A DNA stretch of 23,381 bases, taken from NCBI GenBank assembly GCA_964499865.1, contig CAZCPY010000045.1, forward strand, positions 1 to 23,381. Direction: 5' to 3'. Source of the DNA: JANOGU01 sp964499865 (GTDB lineage: Bacteria > Pseudomonadota > Alphaproteobacteria > Rhodobacterales > Rhodobacteraceae). The position numbers and the translations under genes were made by a program. The notes below the pieces were generated by a model. That model was not told where the DNA came from. It saw nothing but the letters and a program-made list of their open reading frames with translations, and ran no database searches. Of the stretch, positions 7,393-13,975 are shown one piece after another (position 1 is the first letter of the stretch; each line of letters opens with the position of its first letter).

Positions 7393-8739
7393 ATGTTCCA
7401 GAAAATCCTGATCGCCAACCGCGGCGAAATCGCGCTGCGCGTGGTGCGCGCCTGCAAGGAGATGGGCATCCCCTGCGTCGCCGTCCATTCCACCGCGGAT
7501 GCCGACGCCATGCACGTGCGCATGGCCGACGAAAGCGTCTGCATCGGCCCCGCGCCCTCGTCCGAAAGCTATCTGAACAAGGCCGCGATCATCTCGGCCT
7601 GCGAGATCACGGGCGCGCAGGCGGTGCATCCGGGCTACGGCTTCCTGTCGGAAAACGCGGCCTTCGCCCAGGCGCTGGAAGACCACGGCATCACCTTCAT
7701 CGGCCCGACGGCGGAACATATCCGCATCATGGGCGACAAGATCACCGCGAAAGAGACCGCCAAGGCGCTGGGCATCCCGGTCGTGCCCGGGTCGGACGGC
7801 GGCGTGGCGGATTACGAGACGGCGGTGAAGACCGCCGCGGGGATCGGCTTTCCGGTCATCATCAAGGCCACCGCAGGCGGCGGCGGGCGGGGGATGAAGG
7901 TCGCGAAGTCGGCGGCGGAGCTCGAGATCGCCTTCCGCACCGCCAGGTCCGAAGCCAAGGCCGCCTTCGGCAACGACGAGGTCTACATGGAGAAATACCT
8001 CCAGAAGCCGCGTCACATCGAGATTCAGGTCTTCGGCGACGGCAAGGGCAACGCGGTGCATCTGGGCGAGCGCGACTGTTCGCTGCAACGCCGCCACCAG
8101 AAGGTGCTGGAGGAGGCCCCCGGCCCGGTCATCACGCCCGCGATGCGCGCCGAGATCGGCGCGGTCTGCGCCAAGGCGGTGGCCCGCATCAACTACATCG
8201 GCGCGGGCACGATCGAATTCCTGTTCGAGGACGGTCGCTTCTACTTCATCGAGATGAACACGCGGCTTCAGGTCGAGCACCCGGTGACCGAGGCGATCTT
8301 CGGCGTGGACCTCGTGCGCGAGCAGATCAGGGTGGCAGCCGGGCTGCCGATGTCCTTCGGCCAGTCGGATCTGGTGATCAACGGGCATGCCATCGAGGTC
8401 AGGATCAACGCCGAACGCCTGCCCAACTTCACCCCCTGCCCCGGCCGCGTGCGCGTCTTCCACGCGCCGGGGGGCCTTGGCGTACGGATGGATTCGGCGC
8501 TGTATGGCGGCTATTCCATCCCGCCCTACTACGACAGCCTGATCGGCAAGCTGATCGTGCACGGCCGCGACCGGCCCGAGGCGCTGGCGCGGCTGGCGCG
8601 CGCGCTGAACGAGATGATCGTCGACGGCATCGACACCACCATGCCGCTGTTCCGGTCGCTCCTCGCGGAAGAGGACATCCGCAAGGGCGACTACACCATC
8701 CACTGGCTGGAGAAATGGCTGGCAGCGACCTACGGCTGA
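7393..8739 (+). CDS. accC: Acetyl-CoA carboxylase, biotin carboxylase subunit (AccC)
   Basis: ATP-dependent carboxylation of AccB-bound biotin. It has 448 residues, the normal length. The N-terminal domain starts FQKILIANRGEIALRVVRA. The ATP-grasp glycine-rich loop AGGGGRGMK lies at 161-169, HLGERDCSLQRRHQKVLEEAP is recognisable in the middle, and EMNTRLQVEHPVTE near 287-300 carries the catalytic and metal-binding residues. It starts 10 bases after accB and is surely co-transcribed. Downstream lies the tandem palindrome at 8762-8807. Confidence 0.97.
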   Translation: MFQKILIANRGEIALRVVRACKEMGIPCVAVHSTADADAMHVRMADESVCIGPAPSSESYLNKAAIISACEITGAQAVHPGYGFLSENAAFAQALEDHGITFIGPTAEHIRIMGDKITAKETAKALGIPVVPGSDGGVADYETAVKTAAGIGFPVIIKATAGGGGRGMKVAKSAAELEIAFRTARSEAKAAFGNDEVYMEKYLQKPRHIEIQVFGDGKGNAVHLGERDCSLQRRHQKVLEEAPGPVITPAMRAEIGAVCAKAVARINYIGAGTIEFLFEDGRFYFIEMNTRLQVEHPVTEAIFGVDLVREQIRVAAGLPMSFGQSDLVINGHAIEVRINAERLPNFTPCPGRVRVFHAPGGLGVRMDSALYGGYSIPPYYDSLIGKLIVHGRDRPEALARLARALNEMIVDGIDTTMPLFRSLLAEEDIRKGDYTIHWLEKWLAATYG

Positions 8740-8761
8740 CGCCGCACCGCCCGCAGGGGCG

Positions 8762-8807
8762 GCAAATTCCTTCGAAGGAATTTGCAAATTTCTTCGAAGA
8801 AACTTGC
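8762..8807. repeat. Two 24-base palindromes in tandem, sharing their terminal GC
   Basis: The first (8762-8785) is a perfect palindrome of half-site GCAAATTCCTTC. The second (8784-8807) has half-site GCAAATTTCTTC and one mismatch, T to C, at 8803. They share the GC at 8784-8785. Each can form a hairpin in RNA of either strand. The AT-rich block stands out between accC and aat. I recall TTCGAA-centred palindromes like these as common intergenic repeats in Rhodobacteraceae. They may serve as bidirectional terminators, processing sites or protein-binding sites. Confidence 0.85.
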
Positions 8808-8827
8808 GGCGCGGCGGGCGCGCCGCG

Positions 8828-9481
8828 ATGATCCCCGCCGACCCGCCGATCCTGACCCCGCAGCGCCTCTTGCGCGCCTATGCCATGGGCATCTTTCCGA
8901 TGGCGCACGGCCGCGACGACCCCGGGCTGCGCTGGATCGACCCCGGGCAGCGCGGGATCATCCCCATCGACGGCTTCCGCATCTCGCGGTCGCTGTCACG
9001 CGCCATCGGGCGCAGGGACTATGCGGTCACGCTGAACGCGGACTTCGCAGGCGTGCTGGCCGCCTGCGCCGACCGGCCCGAGACCTGGATCAACCGCCCC
9101 CTCGTCGCGCTTTACACCGCGCTGCACCGCCAGGGGCACGCGCATTCGCTGGAGGTGACGCGGGACGGCGCGCTGATCGGCGGGGTCTACGGGGTGGCGC
9201 TCGGGGGGGCGTTCTTCGGCGAATCGATGTTCTCGCGCGCCACCGACGCCTCGAAGATCGCGCTGGCCTGGCTGCTGCACCGGCTGCGCGCGGGCGGGTT
9301 CACGCTGTTCGACACGCAGTTCCCGACCCCGCACCTGGCCTCGCTGGGGGGCACCGCGATCTCGCGGGCCAGCTACCGGCGCCAGCTGGCCGAGGCCATC
9401 GCCCGGCCCGCGACGCTGTTCCCCCCGGGCTACTGCCCCTCGCCTTCGGAGGTCAGGCAGCGCAGCACCCAGACGTCATAG
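8828..9481 (+). CDS. aat: Leucyl/phenylalanyl-tRNA--protein transferase (Aat)
   Basis: Adds Leu or Phe from aminoacyl-tRNA to proteins with N-terminal Arg or Lys, marking them for ClpS/ClpAP in the bacterial N-degron pathway. The 217 residues contain the family signature LLRAYAMGIFPMA near the N-terminus. GGVYGVALGGAFFGESMFS follows, then ASKIALAWLLHRL, FTLFDTQFPTPHLASLG and ISRASYRRQL. I chose the ATG at 8828. An in-frame TTG at 8804 lies inside the palindrome and adds only MRRGGRAA. No strong ribosome site precedes 8828. The last 52 bases overlap the convergent DUF2155 gene, but the C-terminus (QRSTQTS) looks native for the family. Confidence 0.94.
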   Translation: MIPADPPILTPQRLLRAYAMGIFPMAHGRDDPGLRWIDPGQRGIIPIDGFRISRSLSRAIGRRDYAVTLNADFAGVLAACADRPETWINRPLVALYTALHRQGHAHSLEVTRDGALIGGVYGVALGGAFFGESMFSRATDASKIALAWLLHRLRAGGFTLFDTQFPTPHLASLGGTAISRASYRRQLAEAIARPATLFPPGYCPSPSEVRQRSTQTS

Positions 9482-9855
9482 CGGGCGTGGTCCATCGCGT
9501 TCAGCGCGGGCGCGGCGGCCAGCATCCAGCCGGAAAAGACGGTGCCCTCGCGCAACGGGTCGACCACCGTCAGATGCGCATAGGCCTCGGTCGGCGCCCC
9601 GCCGGCGGGATAGCGGCAGTCGTCCAGCAGCACCGCCAGCCGCCCTGCCTGCCCCGCCTGTCCGAGCGAAAGTTGCAGATCGCCGGTGTGGCCCGAGACC
9701 TTGTCGAGCCAGCGCAGCACCGCGCCCTGCGCCTGCACGGCGCCGGCGGGCGCCGCGGCCTGCGGCAGGTCGGCGGGGGCTTCTGCCTCCTGCGCCAGGA
9801 CCGGAGCGGCAGCCACCGCCGCCGCAAGGCCGAGCGTCCGCGCCAGGCGCATCAT
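9430..9855 (-). CDS. DUF2155 domain-containing exported protein
   Basis: A 141-residue exported protein. Residues 1-22 form a signal peptide (MMRLARTLGLAAAVAAAPVL, cleavage after AQA-type AVLAQ). The mature domain has AVLRWLDKVSG, LLDDCRYP and AYAHLTVVD, then FSGWMLAAAPALNAMDHARYDVWVLRC, with two conserved Cys. This matches the DUF2155 family of alphaproteobacteria, whose function is unknown. The start at 9855 overlaps the mlaD stop as ATGA, which decides it over the second Met codon. The 3' end overlaps aat by 52 bases on the opposite strand. Context with mlaD suggests, but does not prove, an envelope role. Confidence 0.88.
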   Translation of the reverse strand: MMRLARTLGLAAAVAAAPVLAQEAEAPADLPQAAAPAGAVQAQGAVLRWLDKVSGHTGDLQLSLGQAGQAGRLAVLLDDCRYPAGGAPTEAYAHLTVVDPLREGTVFSGWMLAAAPALNAMDHARYDVWVLRCLTSEGEGQ

Positions 9856-10328
9856 GGCGCGGGCGTCCCTGCGCCATCCGGGGTCCGGTCGCCACCGCCT
9901 GCGAACTTCATCAGGATCGACACCACGCTGACCGCGCCCTGGGTATCCAGCACCTCGTCGCCGGGGCCATAGGTGGTGGGCGACCCGCCGGGGGAAAGCT
10001 CCACGAAATTGCCGCCCAGCAGCCCCTCGGAGGAGATCAGCACCGAGGAATCGTCGGGCAGCACCACATCGGCGCGCAGCGACAGCGTCGCCTCGGCGAA
10101 GAACGTCGCGGGGTTGAGGTCCAGCGCCGTCACCGTGCCGACCTTGACGCCCGCAAGCCGCACGTCGGTGCCCACGCGCACGCCTTCCGCCGACCGGAAG
10201 GCCGCGCGCAGGTCATAGCTCGCGCCCTGCGGCGCAAGCCCCGCCCCCTGCACGGCAAACACCAGAAACCCCAGCGCGAGCGCCAGCACGCCGCCACCCA
10301 CCGCCACCTCGGTCGCGTTCTCGCTCAC
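9852..10328 (-). CDS. mlaD: MlaD-family (MCE domain) lipid-transport protein
   Basis: Periplasmic, membrane-anchored MCE protein of the Mla system, which moves phospholipids between the inner and outer membranes. I chose GTG at 10328 (VSENATEV), just after the NDUFA12 stop with GGAG overlapping that stop. This gives 158 residues. The frame is open further upstream but that stretch is Arg-rich shadow of NDUFA12. One N-terminal membrane span (~9-27, VAVGGGVLALALGFLVFAV) precedes the MCE core (DLRAAFRSAEGVRVGTDVRL, AGVKVGTVTALDL, LISSEGLLGGNFVELSPGG). The mlaF/E/C partners are not in the window. It overlaps DUF2155 by 4 bases downstream. Confidence 0.9.
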   Translation of the reverse strand: MSENATEVAVGGGVLALALGFLVFAVQGAGLAPQGASYDLRAAFRSAEGVRVGTDVRLAGVKVGTVTALDLNPATFFAEATLSLRADVVLPDDSSVLISSEGLLGGNFVELSPGGSPTTYGPGDEVLDTQGAVSVVSILMKFAGGGDRTPDGAGTPAP

Positions 10329-10335
10329 CGCCTGC

Positions 10336-10719
10336 TCACTCCGGCGCCCAGGCCTCGTAGTCGCGCCGCGGCGCGGGCGCGGCATGCTTGATCGACCCCG
10401 GCGGCGCATAGGCCGCGGGCGTGCCGGTCAGGTTCTCGACATGCGGCTGTTCCCAGGCCTTGCGCCGGAGCGGCGCCTCGGTCGGGGGCTTGTCATAGGT
10501 GTGGTGCAGCCAGCCGTGCCAGTCCGGGCCGACGCGGCTGGCCTCCATCTCCCCGTTGTAGATCACCCAGCGGCGGCGACCATCCTTCGAGCGGTAGTAG
10601 ACGTTCCCCTGCGCGTCCTGCCCCACCTTCACGCCATGGCGGGCAGTGAAGAACTGGGTGTTCAGCGTCTGCCCGTTCCACCAGGTGACCGCCCGCAGCA
10701 ATGTGTTCAGAAGGCCCAT
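10336..10719 (-). CDS. NADH:ubiquinone oxidoreductase subunit NDUFA12
   Basis: Supernumerary subunit of respiratory complex I, found in mitochondria and alphaproteobacteria. The 127 residues carry the family signature VGQDAQGNVYYRSKDGRRRW, then VIYNGEMEASRVGPDWHGWL and HHTYDKPPTE. A basic, Pro-rich tail (~90-127) follows. ATG at 10719 is preceded by AAGGAG. It lies well away from any nuo operon. Its nearest downstream gene is mlaD, 7 bases away, so the two are co-transcribed. I infer that the gene order NDUFA12-mlaD-DUF2155 is conserved in relatives, from memory. Confidence 0.93.
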   Translation of the reverse strand: MGLLNTLLRAVTWWNGQTLNTQFFTARHGVKVGQDAQGNVYYRSKDGRRRWVIYNGEMEASRVGPDWHGWLHHTYDKPPTEAPLRRKAWEQPHVENLTGTPAAYAPPGSIKHAAPAPRRDYEAWAPE

Positions 10720-10742
10720 GCGCCGCTCCTTGCCTACGTCAG

Positions 10743-10771
10743 GGTATGGCCGATGCGGGGGGCAAGGTCAA
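10743..10771 (-). promoter_or_regulatory. Possible promoter of NDUFA12-mlaD-DUF2155
   Basis: On the minus strand, TTGACC (10766-10771) overlaps the stop codon of the Rid gene. A 17-base spacer leads to CATACC (10743-10748), 24 bases before the NDUFA12 start. The -35 is good and the -10 is weak. Confidence 0.35.
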
Positions 10772-11157
10772 AGGGTGAAGGAAGGGACCCGCGCCGTCAC
10801 CTCGATTTCGATCTTCATCGCGGGCTCCATCAGGCCCGCCTCGATCATCGTGGCGGCGGGGCGGGCGATCGCGAAGGCTGCCGACAGCTGCGGCCAGAGC
10901 CGCGGGAAATCGGCGCGGTCGGGCAGGATGTAATGCACGCGGACCACGTCGTCGAAGCCGCAACCCGCCTGCCGCAGCGCCGCGGCGATGCTGGCCAGCG
11001 CGTTCCGGCACTGGTCCTCGACCGCCCCGGGCAGGGTCATCGCGGCGTAGTCATAGCCCGTGGTCCCCGCGACGAAGACCCAGCCGTCACAGACCACCGC
11101 CCGGGAATAGCCTATCCCGGCCTCGAACGGCGACCCGGAGGAGATCAGGCGGCGCAT
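10768..11157 (-). CDS. Rid (YjgF/YER057c/UK114) family protein without the catalytic arginine
   Basis: A 129-residue member of the Rid family. The archetype RidA deaminates reactive enamines and imines. The N-terminal half has SGSPFEAGIGYSRAVVCDGW and VFVAGTTGYDY. The C-terminal half has FDDVVRVHYILPD and RPAATMIEAGLMEPAMKIEIE. Counting back from KIEIE, the position of RidA Arg105 is Ala here. Rid1-3 subfamilies have that Arg and others lack it, so enamine deaminase activity should not be assumed. The gene starts 33 bases after the end of clpX and is probably in the same transcript. Confidence 0.88.
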   Translation of the reverse strand: MRRLISSGSPFEAGIGYSRAVVCDGWVFVAGTTGYDYAAMTLPGAVEDQCRNALASIAAALRQAGCGFDDVVRVHYILPDRADFPRLWPQLSAAFAIARPAATMIEAGLMEPAMKIEIEVTARVPSFTL

Positions 11158-11190
11158 CCGACTTCCCCCGACGCGCCTGCGCCGCGCGCC

Positions 11191-12456
11191 TCAGGCGCTC
11201 GCGACCTTGGCCTTCTTGGACGGCTCGGTGTGGACCACCAAAGGCTTGGCCCTGCCGTCGACCGCCTCTTCCTTGACCACGACCTCCTCGACCCCGTCCA
11301 TGCCGGGCAGGTCGAACATCGAGTCGAGCAGGATGTCCTCCATGATCGACCGCAGTCCGCGCGCGCCGGTCTTGCGCTTGATCGCGCGCTTGGCCACCGC
11401 AACCATCGCATCCGGGGTGAAGGTCAGCTTGACGCCTTCAAGCTCGAACAGCCGCTGGTACTGCTTGACCAGCGCGTTCTTGGGTTCGGTCAGGATCTGC
11501 ACCAGCGCCGCCTCGTCGAGGTCGGTCAGCGTGGCGATCACCGGCAGGCGGCCGACGAATTCGGGGATCAGGCCGAACTTGAGCAGGTCCTCGGGCTCCA
11601 GCTCGCGGAACAGGTCGCCCGCGCCGCGCGAATCCGGGTCCTTGACCTGGGCGCCGAAACCGATGCCCGACCCCTTGTTCCGCTGCGCGATGATCTTGTC
11701 GAGCCCCGAGAAGGCGCCGCCGCAGATGAACAGGATGTTCGTCGTGTCGACCTGCAGGAACTCCTGCTGCGGATGCTTGCGCCCGCCCTGCGGCGGAACG
11801 GAGGCGACGGTGCCCTCCATGATCTTCAGAAGCGCCTGCTGCACGCCCTCGCCCGACACGTCGCGGGTGATCGAGGGGTTGTCCGACTTGCGGGTGATCT
11901 TGTCGACCTCGTCGATGTAGACGATGCCGCGCTGCGCCTTCTCCACATTGTATTCGGAGGACTGCAAGAGCTTGAGGATGATGTTCTCCACATCCTCGCC
12001 GACATAGCCCGCCTCGGTCAGCGTGGTGGCGTCCGCCATCGTGAAGGGCACGTCCAGGATGCGCGCCAGCGTCTGCGCCAGCAGCGTCTTGCCCGTGCCC
12101 GTGGGCCCGATCAGGAGGATGTTGGACTTGGCCAGTTCCACATCGGTCTTGGACGAATGCGCCAGCCGCTTGTAGTGGTTGTGCACCGCCACCGACAGCA
12201 CGCGCTTGGCATGGGACTGGCCGATCACGTAGTCGTCCAGCACCTTGCAGATCTCGCGCGGCGTCGGCACCCCGTCGGCGGACTTCAGCCCCGTGGACTT
12301 CGTCTCCTCGCGGATGATGTCCATGCACAGCTCGACGCATTCGTCGCAGATGAACACGGTGGGGCCCGCGATCAACTTGCGCACCTCGTGCTGGCTCTTG
12401 CCGCAGAACGAGCAGTAGAGGGTGTTCTTGCTGTCGCCGCCCGAATTCGTCGCCAT
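11191..12456 (-). CDS. clpX: ATP-dependent protease ATPase subunit ClpX
   Basis: AAA+ unfoldase that feeds substrates to ClpP. It has 421 residues, the normal length. The zinc-binding domain has Cys15/18/37/40. Walker A GPTGTGKT is at 117-124, pore loop GYVG at 150-153, Walker B IVYIDEVD at 178-185, the RKH loop at 226-228, and the ClpP-docking IGF loop at 265-267. All key residues are present. GAGGTGACGG precedes the ATG. clpP lies upstream on the same strand, 115 bases away, and clpX has its own promoter-like boxes in that gap. Confidence 0.98.
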   Translation of the reverse strand: MATNSGGDSKNTLYCSFCGKSQHEVRKLIAGPTVFICDECVELCMDIIREETKSTGLKSADGVPTPREICKVLDDYVIGQSHAKRVLSVAVHNHYKRLAHSSKTDVELAKSNILLIGPTGTGKTLLAQTLARILDVPFTMADATTLTEAGYVGEDVENIILKLLQSSEYNVEKAQRGIVYIDEVDKITRKSDNPSITRDVSGEGVQQALLKIMEGTVASVPPQGGRKHPQQEFLQVDTTNILFICGGAFSGLDKIIAQRNKGSGIGFGAQVKDPDSRGAGDLFRELEPEDLLKFGLIPEFVGRLPVIATLTDLDEAALVQILTEPKNALVKQYQRLFELEGVKLTFTPDAMVAVAKRAIKRKTGARGLRSIMEDILLDSMFDLPGMDGVEEVVVKEEAVDGRAKPLVVHTEPSKKAKVASA

Positions 12457-12478
12457 CCGTCACCTCAAGCTTTGCGGA

Positions 12479-12507
12479 AGTCTAGGCCAAGGCCCGGGCC
12501 GCCACAA
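12479..12507 (-). promoter_or_regulatory. Predicted promoter of clpX
   Basis: On the minus strand, TTGTGG (12502-12507), a 17-base spacer, and TAGACT (12479-12484) lie in the clpP-clpX gap. The -10 is identical to that of ctaA. The leader to the ATG at 12456 would be about 16 bases and holds the GAGGTGA ribosome site. Confidence 0.45.
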
Positions 12508-12523
12508 TGTCCCTTCCGCCGCA

Positions 12524-12552
12524 GGCGGCGCCGGGCGGCGCCGCCGCTTTTT
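12524..12552 (+). terminator. GC hairpin with T-run on the + strand, between clpP and clpX
   Basis: A perfect 9-base stem (GGCGGCGCC, 12524-12532, with GGCGCCGCC, 12537-12545) has loop GGGC. It is followed by GC and TTTTT (12548-12552). This is a textbook intrinsic terminator for + strand RNA, yet both neighbouring genes are on the minus strand. On the minus strand the same hairpin lacks a T-run. It could end antisense transcription over clpX, or attenuate clpP read-through into clpX. Confidence 0.45.
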
Positions 12553-12571
12553 GCGTCACATGGCCGCCCCG

Positions 12572-13201
12572 TCATTTGGCATCGTCGGTCTTGCCGCGCG
12601 GGGTCATCACCTCGTCGATCAGCCCCCAGGCCTTGGCCTCGTCGGCCGACATGTAGTTGTCGCGTTCCAGCGCCCGCTCCACCGAATCCAGCTCGTTGCC
12701 GGTGTGGTGGACGTAGATCTCGTTCAGGCGCCGCTTCAGCCGTTCGGTCTCGCGCGCGTGGATCAGGATGTCGGTTGCCTGGCCCTGATAGCCGCCCGAG
12801 GGCTGGTGCACCATGATGCGGCTGTTGGGCAGCGAGAAGCGCATCCCCTTTTCCCCCGCCGTCAGCAGCAAGGACCCCATCGATGCCGCCTGGCCGATGC
12901 AGACGGTCGAGACCTTGGGCTTGATGTACTGCATCGTGTCGTAGATCGACAGGCCGCTCGTCACCACGCCGCCCGGCGAGTTGATGTACATCGAGATTTC
13001 CTTGGACGGGTTCTCCGCCTCGAGGAACAGAAGCTGGGCGCAGATGATCGTCGCCATCTCGTCCTGCACGGGACCGGCGACGAAGATGATCCGCTCCTTC
13101 AGCAGGCGCGAGAAGATGTCGTAGCGGATCGACCCGCGGGCCGAGGTTTCCTCGACCGTGGGGATGATGAAGTTGGTGAAGGTCGCGACGGGGTCTCTCA
13201 T
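12572..13201 (-). CDS. clpP: ATP-dependent Clp protease proteolytic subunit ClpP
   Basis: Serine protease subunit that forms the degradation chamber capped by ClpX or ClpA. ATG at 13201 gives 209 residues (MRDPVATFTNFIIPTVEETS). A longer frame runs upstream but is not ClpP-like. The catalytic triad is Ser107 (GQAASMGS), His132 (MVHQPSGG) and Asp181 (RDNYMSA). An upstream in-frame ATG at 13216 would add five residues, but GAGGCAGG at suitable spacing favours 13201. It is followed by clpX. The promoter boxes at 13255-13283 lie in the divergent gap shared with the restriction-modification genes. Confidence 0.97.
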   Translation of the reverse strand: MRDPVATFTNFIIPTVEETSARGSIRYDIFSRLLKERIIFVAGPVQDEMATIICAQLLFLEAENPSKEISMYINSPGGVVTSGLSIYDTMQYIKPKVSTVCIGQAASMGSLLLTAGEKGMRFSLPNSRIMVHQPSGGYQGQATDILIHARETERLKRRLNEIYVHHTGNELDSVERALERDNYMSADEAKAWGLIDEVMTPRGKTDDAK

Positions 13202-13254
13202 GGTGACCTGCCTCATGCTCTGGGGGAAAGCGGTATCGCCTGTTCGTTGCGGGA

Positions 13255-13283
13255 ATCTTAGTGTCGCGCTCCGGGGGGTGCAA
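13255..13283 (-). promoter_or_regulatory. Predicted promoter of clpP
   Basis: On the minus strand, TTGCAC (13278-13283), a 17-base spacer, and TAAGAT (13255-13260, 4 of 6 to TATAAT) give a ~47-base leader. CTTG at the -35 could also be read by the heat-shock sigma factor RpoH, but no good RpoH -10 is visible. Confidence 0.5.
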
Positions 13284-13328
13284 GGGCGGGGGGTGATGGT
13301 GGGCGGCCCCGCATCGCCCCATTGCGCC

Positions 13329-13357
13329 TTGCGCGGCCCCGGGACCCAACATATCCT
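13329..13357 (+). promoter_or_regulatory. Possible promoter of the restriction-modification operon
   Basis: TTGCGC (13329-13334), a 17-base spacer, and TATCCT (13352-13357) would start transcription close to the GGAG ribosome site of the endonuclease gene. The transcript leader would be under 20 bases. No C-box-like operator or controller gene is visible. Confidence 0.35.
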
Positions 13358-13381
13358 GCCCGGAAGCCCCGGAGCCACCAG

Positions 13382-13975
13382 ATGCTGTCCGCCCGCCTGC
13401 CCCCCTTCGTCCGGGACAACTACGAATACCACGAGTGGAAGCATGCCTCGGCGATCCTGACGCAGGATTTCCCGCAGGAATGGCGCGACCTCTGCGACCT
13501 GCTGACGGCGTTCCGCCTGCGCAGGTCGTGGATCACCGTCGGCGGCGGCAACAAGTCGCGCCTGTCGGACTTCATCGACCGCTTCCTCGGCGACCGCGGC
13601 TGGCGCGAGACGCAGTTCCAGACCGCCATCGAGGTCGACGGCCGCCGGAACGATGCGCCCACGCACAAGGTCGACTGCTTCCGCAACGGCGTGGCGCTGG
13701 AGATCGAATGGAACAACAAGGACCCGTTCTTCGACCGCGATCTGAACAACTTCCGCCTGCTGTTCGACCTGCGCGCGGTCAGCGTCGGCATCATCATCAC
13801 GCGGGCGGACGAGTTGCAGGACATCTTTAACCACCTCGGGCGAGGGTCCTCCTACGGCAACTCGACGACTCACATGTCGAAGCTGCTTCCCCGTATCCTT
13901 GGCGGCGGCGGCGCGGGCTGCCCGCTCTTGGTCTTCGGCATCCGCAAGTCGCTCTACCTGGAGGACGACGCATGA
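13382..13975 (+). CDS. BglII/BstYI-family type II restriction endonuclease
   Basis: A 197-residue predicted endonuclease of the BglII/BstYI family (known members cut AGATCT or RGATCY). The active-site pattern is clear: Asp98 (HKVDCF), Glu107 and Glu109 (ALEIEWNNKDPFFDRDL). The D-x8-E-x-E spacing equals D84-x8-E93-x-Q95 of BglII, with Glu in place of Gln. The N-terminal YEYHEWKHA and the WITVGGGNKS segment also fit the family as I recall it. ATG at 13382 has GGAG 8-9 bases upstream. It overlaps the methyltransferase start by 4 bases (ATGA), so expression is coupled. Specificity cannot be read from the sequence. AGATCT itself occurs at least five times in the window. Confidence 0.85.
   Translation: MLSARLPPFVRDNYEYHEWKHASAILTQDFPQEWRDLCDLLTAFRLRRSWITVGGGNKSRLSDFIDRFLGDRGWRETQFQTAIEVDGRRNDAPTHKVDCFRNGVALEIEWNNKDPFFDRDLNNFRLLFDLRAVSVGIIITRADELQDIFNHLGRGSSYGNSTTHMSKLLPRILGGGGAGCPLLVFGIRKSLYLEDDA

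Noticed and set aside
10384..12816. An 810-residue open frame on the + strand across NDUFA12, Rid and clpX
   Set aside because: It is antisense to well-recognised genes and has low-complexity composition. It also runs through the hairpin at 12524.
13202..13873. N-terminal extension of the clpP frame into the restriction gene region
   Set aside because: ClpP homology begins at 13201. The upstream part is antisense to the endonuclease and would give a 433-residue protein unlike any ClpP.
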